Shown here: piece by piece, positions 15,146 through 22,184 of the stretch | Layout: each line of letters begins with the position of its first letter | How positions within the stretch are numbered: the first letter of the stretch is position 1 | Assembly (NCBI GenBank): GCA_023435225.1 | Contig: JAEYRX010000035.1 | Coordinates: forward strand, 1 to 34,808 | Length of the DNA: 34,808 bases | From: Bacillota bacterium | GTDB taxonomy: Bacteria > Bacillota > UBA4882 > UBA8346 | Direction of reading: 5' to 3' | Notes under the pieces: model-generated | Database searches by the model: none | What the model was told of the DNA's origin: nothing | What the model saw: the letters and a program-made list of their open reading frames with translations, nothing else | Program-made: the position numbers and the translations under genes

Positions 15146-16747
15146 ATGTTATACTTTATCGTATTTTTGAGCGGAGCTGTTTTAATGTCCTTGGAAATGG
15201 CCGGTAGCCGATTGTTGGCTCCTACTTTCGGCAGTTCTATTTATGTATGGGGCGCTTTGATTATAGTAGTAATGGCTGCGCTTACATTGGGTTATTACTA
15301 TGGAGGGCGGATCGCTGATCGGTATCCAAATTTAGCAGTTATGGGAGTTATTCTAACTGTCGCTGGATTAACCATAGGATTTCTGCCATTCTGGGCTCCT
15401 CCGGTCAATTATTTTTGCAGTGGATTAGGTCCTAGAACCGGTCCGCTTTTTGCCTCGCTTTATTTCTTTTTTATTCCCGGCATCTTATTAGCTACTATCT
15501 CCCCTTATGGTATTAAATTGGCCGGCCGCAACTTAACTACTATCGGATATACTGCCGGTCGTCTCTCCGCAATTTCTAGCGCCGGAAGTATTGTTGGAAC
15601 GTTAATTACTTCCTTCTTCTTGATTCCGATTATGGGAGTCAGCAATATAATTCATTCTCTTGGTCTGGTATTGTTTCTGCTGGCAAGTTTCATCCTTTGC
15701 TATGCCAAATATGTCCAAAATTTGATTCCAACTAATGATAATACTGCTTCGGTTCAAATAGCCCCCTATTATTTAAACAGGGCTATTTTTTTTACTATTC
15801 TGGCATTAGTGTTGTTAAGTCTTCTTTGGATTGTAAAATCGTTTACGGGAATGGATAAATATACTCTATATGAACGCGACTCATTATACCATCACATCCT
15901 GGTTAAAGAGGAAGAGCAGCAACGAATTCTCCATTTCGACAATTCATATCAAAGCGCTATCGACTTAAAAAAACCTTTGAATATGTTATTTGATTATACT
16001 TCATACCTTCACTTAGGGGTAGTTGCCCACCCCCAACCTGTAAAAGCTCTCTTTATCGGTTTGGGAGGCGGTCTGGCGCCGTATAAGTTTTTTAATGACT
16101 ATCAGACTCTGGAGACTATTGATATTGTAGAGATAGATCCGGAGGTGGTTAAAGTCGCTAAAAAATATTTCCGAATACCTTCCGACCCTAAATTACATAT
16201 TACCGTCCAGGATGGCCGGTTATTTGTGGAAAAAGCCGCCCGGAAGATTTGCGCTGATAAGCTGACTCCTTATGATATCATAATCATTGACGCCTACAAT
16301 GCCACTTCCATCCCGTTCCACCTGACTACGTATGAATTTTTACAGTCGGTTCGTAAAATTTTGGCCAAGGACGGGGTAGTTGTCTCCAATATTATCGGAG
16401 CTTATGATGGACCAGGGAGTATTTTATTACGATCAATGACTAGAACTTTTAAGGCGGTATTCCCGGAAACTTATTTATTTCCGGTTGGAGGTTGGAATGA
16501 AACTGAGAAAAACATCAATGTCAATGTAATACTAATAGCGACAATGAACACTGTTAAATGGGACGGCCGGGAATGGCAAAGGCAAGCGCAGAATCTTTCT
16601 CAGCAAAAAATAATCAGCGAGAATGTCCAGCAATATTCCAAAATGCTGGTTAAAGATAAACTCATCCAGCCCAAGAATTGGTTAAAAGATGTCCCCTTGC
16701 TCACTGACGATTATGCCCCGGTTGATACTTTGCAGAATCCGTTGTAA
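15146..16747 (+). CDS. Membrane-anchored spermidine-synthase-like (aminopropyltransferase-fold) fusion protein
   Basis: 533 residues. The N-terminal ~230 residues carry about seven membrane helices of the transporter-like type seen in fused 'MFS/spermidine synthase' proteins (LEMAGSRLLAPTFGSSIYVWGALI is the hallmark). The C-terminal domain (about 240-500) is a Rossmann methyltransferase/SpeE fold: glycine loop LFIGLGGGLAPYKF (302-315), acidic DIVEIDPEVV (326-335), QDGRLF (355-360) and IIIDAYNATSIPFHLTT (379-395). The catalytic-type Asp382 is present, but its context (AYNA...) differs from authentic SpeE (D-S-T/S-D-P), so aminopropyl transfer is unproven. It is monocistronic, with a GGGGGATGAAAG site. 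Confidence 0.88.
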   Translation: MLYFIVFLSGAVLMSLEMAGSRLLAPTFGSSIYVWGALIIVVMAALTLGYYYGGRIADRYPNLAVMGVILTVAGLTIGFLPFWAPPVNYFCSGLGPRTGPLFASLYFFFIPGILLATISPYGIKLAGRNLTTIGYTAGRLSAISSAGSIVGTLITSFFLIPIMGVSNIIHSLGLVLFLLASFILCYAKYVQNLIPTNDNTASVQIAPYYLNRAIFFTILALVLLSLLWIVKSFTGMDKYTLYERDSLYHHILVKEEEQQRILHFDNSYQSAIDLKKPLNMLFDYTSYLHLGVVAHPQPVKALFIGLGGGLAPYKFFNDYQTLETIDIVEIDPEVVKVAKKYFRIPSDPKLHITVQDGRLFVEKAARKICADKLTPYDIIIIDAYNATSIPFHLTTYEFLQSVRKILAKDGVVVSNIIGAYDGPGSILLRSMTRTFKAVFPETYLFPVGGWNETEKNINVNVILIATMNTVKWDGREWQRQAQNLSQQKIISENVQQYSKMLVKDKLIQPKNWLKDVPLLTDDYAPVDTLQNPL

Positions 16748-16842
16748 TAGGCACTAGGCATAAGGCAATAGGCAAAAGTAAAAAAATATGGATAGATATT
16801 TCAATTATATAATATGTCTAATACCTATTGCCTATTGCCTGA
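16748..16842. repeat. Inverted heptamer repeat (AGGCAATAGGC type)
   Basis: The left arm (16748-16776) is built of 7-mers like TAGGCAC/TAGGCAT/AAGGCAA. The right arm (about 16822-16842) is complementary (TACCTATTGCCTATTGCCT). The ~45-nt AT-rich loop sits between them. It occupies the gap between the convergent spermidine-synthase-like and DUF4342 genes, where it may also serve as a bidirectional transcription stop. Confidence 0.75.
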
Positions 16843-16843
16843 A

Positions 16844-17224
16844 TTAATGATAAACCTCGGCATCAATTCGTTCGATTTCCACCGTACATTTTCCGACTAA
16901 AGCCGCGATAGCTCCGATGATGGCTAATTGAGGAGCCAGGAGCGCTCCAACTACTCCGGCGGTTACCGGGATTTCTACTAGGATCTTATCATCCTGTTTG
17001 ACTTTTAAACGGTTTATATTCCCCTTACGAACAATCTCCTTAACTTTCTCTACCAGTTCACTACCGCGGACAAAAACTTCCTCTTTCCGGCTTTTTTCAT
17101 CCTGCTCTATTTTAATAATTGCTTCTATTACATCCCAATTGGTCGCCTCTAAAGCTTGTTTAGCCTCCTCATAGGAAACGTCCATCCGTTCTCTGACGGC
17201 ATCTATTTTTTCAATATTTTCCAC
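16844..17224 (-). CDS. DUF4342-domain protein with N-terminal UBA/TS-N-like motif
   Basis: 126 residues. The N-terminal ~42 residues (VRERMDVSYEEAKQALEATNWDVIEAIIKIE) match the UBA-like helix triplet found in EF-Ts and nascent-chain-binding proteins. The rest (VKEIVRKGNINRLKVKQDDKILVEIPVTAGVVGALLAPQLAIIGAIAALV) is DUF4342, with a Gly/Ala-rich hydrophobic stretch at about 88-113. The function is unknown. It is the 3'-most gene of the ruv-recO block, a position familiar in Bacillota. The start is a GTG at 17224 with GAGGAG 8-10 nt upstream. Confidence 0.88.
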   Translation of the reverse strand: MENIEKIDAVRERMDVSYEEAKQALEATNWDVIEAIIKIEQDEKSRKEEVFVRGSELVEKVKEIVRKGNINRLKVKQDDKILVEIPVTAGVVGALLAPQLAIIGAIAALVGKCTVEIERIDAEVYH

Positions 17225-17362
17225 TCAGATCACTCCTCTTCTCATATGTTACAATAAATTTTAAGATTAAATTATCAAGCATTTTAGACAACATATATTC
17301 CAATATAGATTTCCCGAAGATCGTCCGGTATATTCCCAAGGAATTTGAAAACAATTATCTAA

Positions 17363-17460
17363 GGAAGCGCTGATTAATCCGATTTTGTGCAAGCAAATAT
17401 GCGGTATTAGGCATTTTACGAAGCACAAAATCGTCACTTATTTAATTAATCAGCGCTTCC
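17363..17460. repeat. Family A palindromic MITE-like element, copy 2
   Basis: 98 bp with the same 16-bp ends GGAAGCGCTGATTAAT / ATTAATCAGCGCTTCC as copy 1. It differs from copy 1 at only a few inner positions, with CAAGC and TTTTACGAAGCACAAAATCG replacing the corresponding bases. It is flanked by CTAA on both sides (17359-17362, 17461-17464). It is inserted just downstream of the recO stop codon (17469), between recO and the DUF4342 gene. Confidence 0.9.
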
Positions 17461-17468
17461 CTAACCAA

Positions 17469-18212
17469 TCAACTGGAGATATTATCTAAAAAAACCTGGG
17501 ATTTTAAAGGATGATCCAATCTGGTTTCAATAAAGCTTCGGAGTACTTTTTGAATAATTTGAATACTCCCGGTTTCAATGTATAAACTATCCAACTCCCG
17601 GAGATCGGCCTCTCCAAGTTCTGCAATAACTTTCAAACTATTGGAGTCAGTCTCCAAAACATCCCGGTATCTTCCCCGGCATCCGGAGCAGAGTGCTCCA
17701 CCTGCTTCAGCTGAAAACCAGGATTTTTGGTCCAGTGAACCTCCACAATGGGTACAAACCTCCAGCTGTGGTTGATAACCCAAATAATGTAAAAGCCTGA
17801 CTTCAAAAGCCAGGTTTAAAAGCATAGGATCAGCGGTCTTCTCCAACACGATAAAAGCAGCCAGCAAAAAACGAAAAACTTCCCGGGCTTCTTGACGCTC
17901 CGGAATAAAAGCGTCAACCAACTCGGCCCAAAAGCCGGCATAAGCCAGTTTTATTAAATCTTCACGGAGTTTTGTAAAAGATAGAATTAACTCCGCCTGA
18001 CTTAAAGTATCTAAGTTTTTTCCGGTAAAAAGCATGGTTTGGATATAACTGAAAGCCAGGGTATTTCCTAAAAACCGGCTTCGTTGACGGCGGGCGCCCT
18101 TTACTACCGCCTCAAATTTGCCGAATTCCTCGCTGAAAAGGACCAAAATCCGGTCGGCTTCACCGAAATTTCTGGTTCTTAAAACAATTGCCTTCGTCCG
18201 GTAAAGGGCCAT
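17469..18212 (-). CDS. recO: DNA repair protein RecO
   Basis: 247 residues. RecO mediates RecA loading onto SSB-coated DNA in the RecF pathway. An N-terminal OB-fold (MALYRTKAIVLRTRNFGEADRILVLFSEEFGKFEAVVKGARRQRSRF) and a helical domain precede a four-cysteine zinc site CTHCGG...CSGCRG (about 148-171). The ATG directly follows the TAA of the DUF2905 gene (TAAATG) with GGGAG upstream, so the two are coupled. A family A element sits just beyond the stop codon. Confidence 0.96.
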   Translation of the reverse strand: MALYRTKAIVLRTRNFGEADRILVLFSEEFGKFEAVVKGARRQRSRFLGNTLAFSYIQTMLFTGKNLDTLSQAELILSFTKLREDLIKLAYAGFWAELVDAFIPERQEAREVFRFLLAAFIVLEKTADPMLLNLAFEVRLLHYLGYQPQLEVCTHCGGSLDQKSWFSAEAGGALCSGCRGRYRDVLETDSNSLKVIAELGEADLRELDSLYIETGSIQIIQKVLRSFIETRLDHPLKSQVFLDNISS

Positions 18213-18437
18213 TTACTTTCTCCCAAATAACGATAAAATTAATGAAAGAACTATACTGATGATGATGCAGGTAACGATGGGAAAATAAAAACTAAAATTC
18301 CCTTTTTTTATAAAAATATCTCCCGGCAGCCGTCCAATCCCCGGGATTTTTCCTCCCAACCAAATAACCGCTCCAACGGCCACCAGCAACAACCCAACCA
18401 CCATTAAAACTTTTCCCATCCCGGAAAATTCACTCAT
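18213..18437 (-). CDS. DUF2905 small membrane protein
   Basis: 74 residues with two membrane helices (about 9-28 and 49-70) flanking the family signature LGGKIPGIGRLPGDIFIKKGNFSFYFPIVTCII. Homologues often lie beside ruvB or queA/tgt genes; here it is between queH and recO, abutting recO with no gap. The function is unknown. A G-rich stretch (GGGGGC) lies ~9 nt before the ATG. Confidence 0.92.
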   Translation of the reverse strand: MSEFSGMGKVLMVVGLLLVAVGAVIWLGGKIPGIGRLPGDIFIKKGNFSFYFPIVTCIIISIVLSLILSLFGRK

Positions 18438-18455
18438 TTAAGAATGCCCCCAATA

Positions 18456-18569
18456 CATCAGGCATTAGGCATTAGGCAATAGATTAAAAACACAAATCAT
18501 CCAACATTCGAGAAATAATATCTACATAGCTTTAACAACTAATGCCTAATGCCTGTTGCCTATTGCCTA
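18456..18569. repeat. Inverted heptamer repeat (GGCATTA type)
   Basis: The left arm CAGGCATTAGGCATTAGGCA and the right arm (about 18540-18569, AATGCCTAATGCC then TGTTGCCTATTGCCTA) pair around a ~60-nt AT-rich loop. The right arm runs into the queH stop region, so the element fills the queH-DUF2905 junction. Confidence 0.78.
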
Positions 18570-19096
18570 TCTTTATAATACCTTTCCTTCTCGCTATAAA
18601 TACAACCGCAATACTTTTGCCGGTACAGACCTAGTTCTTTAGCTGTTTGTTGGCTTTCACGAAAACCGGGGCGGAGATCCTCATCATAAAACCGTAACCC
18701 TCTATCCTCAGCTAACTCCCTGCCGATAGCAACGATCCGGTCCCGGTTTTGGTATGGACTTATCAACAAAGTGGTTCCAAAAAGAGGCAACCCTAGTTCT
18801 TTTGCTTTATCAGCCGTTTTAGTCAAGCGGTTCCGGTAACAAAATTCACAACGCTTGGTTGGTTCAGCCGCTACGTTCATCAGAAAATGTTCCATCTCAT
18901 ATCCGGGTTCTTCAATAAGCGGTAAGTTACGGATCTGGGCTAACTGACGCAACCCGTCACGACGCTGTAAAAACTCCTGATACGGATGGATATTGGGATT
19001 ATAAAAAAAGAGCGTCGGTTGCAGTCCGTCGGCAGTAATTTTTTTGGTTGAATAACAGGAACATGGACCGCAACATGCATGCAATAGGATTTGCAT
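18560..19096 (-). CDS. queH: Epoxyqueuosine reductase QueH
   Basis: Reduces epoxyqueuosine to queuosine in tRNA; QueH is the cobalamin-independent alternative to QueG. The 178-residue protein has the family's cysteine pattern: HACCGPCSCY (7-16), RCEFCYRNR (~91-99) and KYCGCIYSEKERY near the C-terminus, consistent with an iron-sulfur cluster plus a second metal site. The frame's ATG has AAGGAG 8 nt upstream. It lies between ruvB and the DUF2905 gene, each junction carrying a heptamer-repeat hairpin. No other queuosine genes are in the window. The last codons lie within the adjacent repeat. Confidence 0.93.
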   Translation of the reverse strand: MQILLHACCGPCSCYSTKKITADGLQPTLFFYNPNIHPYQEFLQRRDGLRQLAQIRNLPLIEEPGYEMEHFLMNVAAEPTKRCEFCYRNRLTKTADKAKELGLPLFGTTLLISPYQNRDRIVAIGRELAEDRGLRFYDEDLRPGFRESQQTAKELGLYRQKYCGCIYSEKERYYKDRQ

Positions 19097-19119
19097 TCAT
19101 TTTACTCCTTAACTTATAG

Positions 19120-19235
19120 TTTTCAGGAGCCAGTAGTCAGGAGAAGTGAGTAAATGCTTCGAACCCTTAAAAACGTTATACTAATTTCTTCTCTTAAGCT
19201 ATCATATTTTGCTTACACTCCTGGCTCTTGACTCC
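19120..19235. repeat. Inverted heptamer repeat (CAGGAGC type), queH-ruvB junction
   Basis: The left block (about 19121-19142, CAGGAGCCAGTAGTCAGGAG) and the right block (about 19214-19232, CTCCTGGCTCTTGACTCCT) are complementary around a ~70-nt loop. The same heptamer family recurs at 20960-21110 and 24392-24484. Confidence 0.75.
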
Positions 19236-19289
19236 TAAACTACTGTCTCTCGCTTCTTAATGCTCTCGCCTCATTGCTATTCCCTGTGC

Positions 19290-20333
19290 TTAAAATAATC
19301 CATCCTGCTCAGGGTTTTTTGGTTGTTGAGGGCAAGTCCTAAATTTACGGCCTAGATGCTCATAAGCTAGGCGGGTAGCTATTCTCCCCCGGGGGGTACG
19401 GTTGATAAAACCAATCTGCAATAAAAACGGTTCACATACATCCTCAATTGTTTCGGACTCTTCACTGATAGAAGCAGCTATAGTATCAAGACCGACCGGG
19501 CCACCGTCAAACTTATCGATAATCGTTGCCAGAACCATCCGGTCCAAACGGTCCAAACCCAATTGGTCAACTTCCAATAAATCCAGAGCCTGATCGGCTA
19601 CTTTAGCGGTGATTATACCGGATGCTTTTATCTGGGCAAAATCCCTTACCCGTTTTAATAACCGATTGGCAATCCGGGGAGTTCCCCTGGAACGCCGGGC
19701 AATCTCGTCCGCTCCTGATTTTTCAACCGTTATTCCGAGAATATTGGCTGAGCGAACCACAATTTGATGCAAAGACTCGGCATTATAAAACTCCAACCTG
19801 CTGATAATCCCAAACCGATCACGAAGCGGCGAAGTTAACGAACCGGCCCTGGTGGTTGCTCCCACTAAAGTAAATTTGGGCAAATCAATCCTGACCGACC
19901 GGGCGCTGGGTCCTTTTCCAATGATAATATCCAAGGCAAAATCCTCCATAGCCGGGTAGAGGATCTCCTCCACGCTCCTGTTTAACCGGTGTACTTCATC
20001 GATGAACAATACGTCATTCGGCTCGAGGTTGGTAAGGATCGCCGCCAGATCAGCCGGACGTTCCACTGCCGGACCGGATGTTATCCGAATGTGGACATTT
20101 AATTCATTAGCTATAATATGGGCTAAAGATGTTTTTCCTAAACCCGGCGGGCCATAAAGCAAAACATGATCCAACGATTCGCGCCTGGCTTTAGCGGCCT
20201 GAATAAATATCTCCAGGTTTTCCTTTACCCGCTCCTGCCCGATATATTCCGCAAACCGCCGTGGTCTTAAACTAACCTCAGCCTCGAAATCTTCCTCTTG
20301 TTTAACTCCGCTTATGATCCGTTCTTCTTCCAT
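19290..20333 (-). CDS. ruvB: Holliday junction branch migration ATPase RuvB
   Basis: 347 residues; the motor of the RuvABC resolvasome. Walker A GPPGLGKTS (61-69), Walker B LFIDEVH (109-115), sensor 1 TLVGATTRAG, arginine-finger region RDRFGI, and RGTPRIANRLLKRVRDF with a winged-helix C-terminus (IGFINRTPRGRIATRLAYEHL) are all intact. It begins 10 nt after the ruvA stop codon. The N-terminal extension of ~20 acidic residues is usual for the family. Confidence 0.98.
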   Translation of the reverse strand: MEEERIISGVKQEEDFEAEVSLRPRRFAEYIGQERVKENLEIFIQAAKARRESLDHVLLYGPPGLGKTSLAHIIANELNVHIRITSGPAVERPADLAAILTNLEPNDVLFIDEVHRLNRSVEEILYPAMEDFALDIIIGKGPSARSVRIDLPKFTLVGATTRAGSLTSPLRDRFGIISRLEFYNAESLHQIVVRSANILGITVEKSGADEIARRSRGTPRIANRLLKRVRDFAQIKASGIITAKVADQALDLLEVDQLGLDRLDRMVLATIIDKFDGGPVGLDTIAASISEESETIEDVCEPFLLQIGFINRTPRGRIATRLAYEHLGRKFRTCPQQPKNPEQDGLF

Positions 20334-20343
20334 TGAGCTGATT

Positions 20344-20946
20344 TCACTTTCTTCCTAAATTTTTCAGGGCCATTCGCACGATCTCCGGTATAGTTAACCC
20401 TTTATTCTCTGCCAGTATGGTCTCTACAACATTAACCGCATCCCGTTGCGGATAGCCCAACGAAACCAAAGCATCAACTGCATCACTGCTCCGATTCTGA
20501 ATTACCGGTTGAAGTTTGGAACCTGTTTCCGAACCACCGACAACTCCGGGTAACTTTCCTTTTAACTCCAATATCAGCCGTTGAGCGGTTTTTAATCCAA
20601 TTCCGGGAACATTAGTCAGCAGCCGGTGGTCCTCAGTCTGAATTGCCTCCCGGAACCGTTCCCCGGAAAGTGCCCCTAATAAAGCCAGGGCTGTTTTAGG
20701 ACCGATTCCGGAGACCCCGATTACCTTTTCAAAAATACTTTTATCGGATGGGGTTAAAAATCCAAACAAACTAGCCCCATCCTCACGGAGATGAAAGTGG
20801 GTATAAATTTTAACCGGTTCAGTGGTACGGCTCAGCACTTCTAAGGCTGATAAAGGCATAAATACCTTATATCCAACTCCAGCTACGTCTATTATACAAC
20901 TATCTCCGGTAACCTCCGCCACTTGCCCGGTCAATGTCGCGATCAT
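20344..20946 (-). CDS. ruvA: Holliday junction DNA-binding protein RuvA
   Basis: 200 residues. An OB domain (MIATLTGQVAEVTGDSCIIDVAGVGYKV), two helix-hairpin-helix motifs (VIGVSGIGPKTALALLGAL and LTNVPGIGLKTAQRLILELKG) and a C-terminal RuvB-contact domain (SSDAVDALVSLGYPQRDAVNVVETIL). The ATG at 20946 is chosen because GAGGGGG lies 7-8 nt upstream; the frame opens at 20961. Directly followed by ruvB; separated from ruvC by a heptamer-repeat block. Confidence 0.97.
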   Translation of the reverse strand: MIATLTGQVAEVTGDSCIIDVAGVGYKVFMPLSALEVLSRTTEPVKIYTHFHLREDGASLFGFLTPSDKSIFEKVIGVSGIGPKTALALLGALSGERFREAIQTEDHRLLTNVPGIGLKTAQRLILELKGKLPGVVGGSETGSKLQPVIQNRSSDAVDALVSLGYPQRDAVNVVETILAENKGLTIPEIVRMALKNLGRK

Positions 20947-20959
20947 TTTGAACCCCCTC

Positions 20960-21115
20960 ATTACAGTTATCAGGAGTCAGGAGCCAGTAGTCAGGATTTT
21001 TCCAGTTAATGCTCTGAAGTTATTAAGACCGAAACTTCTAAACCCTTTTATTACTAACTCTTTAGACTTCTGACTTCTAACCACTAACTCCTAGCTTTAA
21101 AATGCCGGCTCCTAA
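20960..21115. repeat. Heptamer repeat block (CAGGAGT/GACTTCT types), ruvC-ruvA junction
   Basis: The left arm TCAGGAGTCAGGAGCCAG (about 20968-20985) continues as TAGTCAGGA. The right arm (about 21064-21095, GACTTCTGACTTCTAACCAC then TAACTCCTAG) is a more degenerate complement. It fills the ~165-nt gap between ruvC and ruvA, which are normally closely spaced. Confidence 0.7.
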
Positions 21116-21126
21116 TCTCCTTACCT

Positions 21127-21621
21127 CTAACTCTGCGCCCCGGATCTTTGTACCTTAAACGAGTGAGCATGACAAATAGCTATCGCCAGAGCATCAGCTG
21201 CATCATCCGGCTTGGGTATCTCCTTCAAGCAAAGCAATACCCGGACCATCTCCTGGATCTGGGCTTTTTCGGCTCTCCCGTAGCCGGTAACCGCCATTTT
21301 CACTTGTAAAGGAGTATACTCAGCCACCTCATACCCTGCCAAAGCGGATGCCAACAATACTACTCCACGGGCTTGTCCCACCGCCAAAGCAGTCCGGACG
21401 TTTTTATTGAAAAACAATTCTTCAATCGCAATTGCTTCCGGTCTATATTCACTAATTACCCGGGATAACTCATTATAAATACGGCTTAATCGACCGGCAA
21501 GTGGTAAATCGGGAGTGGTCCTAATAACCCCAAACCCAATTTTTTTTAAATGATTCCCCTCGTAAGAAACCAAACCATATCCAGTTATCGCCGTACCCGG
21601 ATCAACCCCTAAAATAATCAA
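21127..21621 (-). CDS. ruvC: Holliday junction resolvase RuvC
   Basis: 164 residues of RNase H-like fold. The acidic catalytic residues appear in IILGVDPGTAITGYG (Asp7), IAIEELFFNKN (Glu) and PKPDDAADALAIAICH (two Asp). The start is a TTG at 21621 with GGAGG ~8 nt upstream, giving the usual MIILGVDPG N-terminus; the longer frame to 21648 would put the ribosome site inside the gene. First gene of the ruvC-ruvA-ruvB order. Confidence 0.96.
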   Translation of the reverse strand: MIILGVDPGTAITGYGLVSYEGNHLKKIGFGVIRTTPDLPLAGRLSRIYNELSRVISEYRPEAIAIEELFFNKNVRTALAVGQARGVVLLASALAGYEVAEYTPLQVKMAVTGYGRAEKAQIQEMVRVLLCLKEIPKPDDAADALAIAICHAHSFKVQRSGAQS

Positions 21622-21733
21622 AACCCAGCCTCCATAAATAAATATCAAAATAATTAATTCGCTTTTTAATGAGTAAATCCTTTACTAAGGGAGTTTCATA
21701 TTACCTTAATTTAAGTTTCAGATACATATATAA

Positions 21734-21831
21734 GGAAGCGCTGATTAATCCGATTTTACGCGAGCAAATATGCGGCATTAAGCATTTTGCGAAGCGCAAA
21801 ATCGGTAGATTTTTAATTAATCAGCGCTTCC
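21734..21831. repeat. Family A palindromic MITE-like element, copy 3
   Basis: 98 bp with ends GGAAGCGCTGATTAAT / ATTAATCAGCGCTTCC. The interior keeps the paired arms but with compensating changes: GATTTTACGC on one side, GCGCAAAATC on the other. The flanks are ATAA on both sides (21730-21733, 21832-21835), differing from the CTAA of copies 1 and 2 but again identical left and right. It lies upstream of ruvC. Confidence 0.88.
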
Positions 21832-21835
21832 ATAA

Positions 21836-21999
21836 TGACAAGCTCAGAAAGAATGTTAAATTTTAAATTATTAAAGTCCTTAAAAAGCAATAAACTCCAT
21901 CCAAAAGTATGATTTTGGTTATTCGTCTGTTTTTAAATGAATTTCTAATAATAGTAGGAGATTTTATTTTAACAGTCGAATACCAATAAATATATAATT
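21836..21999. other. Interval upstream of ruvC without a gene
   Basis: Between the family A copy (ends 21831) and the family B copy (starts 22000) I see only AT-rich sequence, with no gene and no confident promoter. Confidence 0.4.
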
Positions 22000-22145
22000 C
22001 AACTTTCGCGCCTCAAAAATACCTCGCGGTAAAGTCATATCAATTAAAATCAATTTTTGAAATATCGAACGATTTAACGATTTTTCAAAATTTGATACCC
22101 ATAAACTATTGATTTTACTGCATTTAAATATGGGTGCGAAAGTTG
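22000..22145. repeat. Family B miniature inverted-repeat element, full copy 2 (inverted relative to copy 1)
   Basis: 146 bp from CAACTTTCGC to GCGAAAGTTG. Its reverse complement aligns along its whole length with the element at 5-151. It lies 40 nt upstream of the M28-like gene. There is no coding capacity. Flanks are A/T only (ATATAAT left, TATATAT right), so a duplication cannot be distinguished from chance. Confidence 0.78.
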
Positions 22146-22184
22146 TATATATCAGTTTATTTTAAAGTATCAAAGGAGTTTTAA

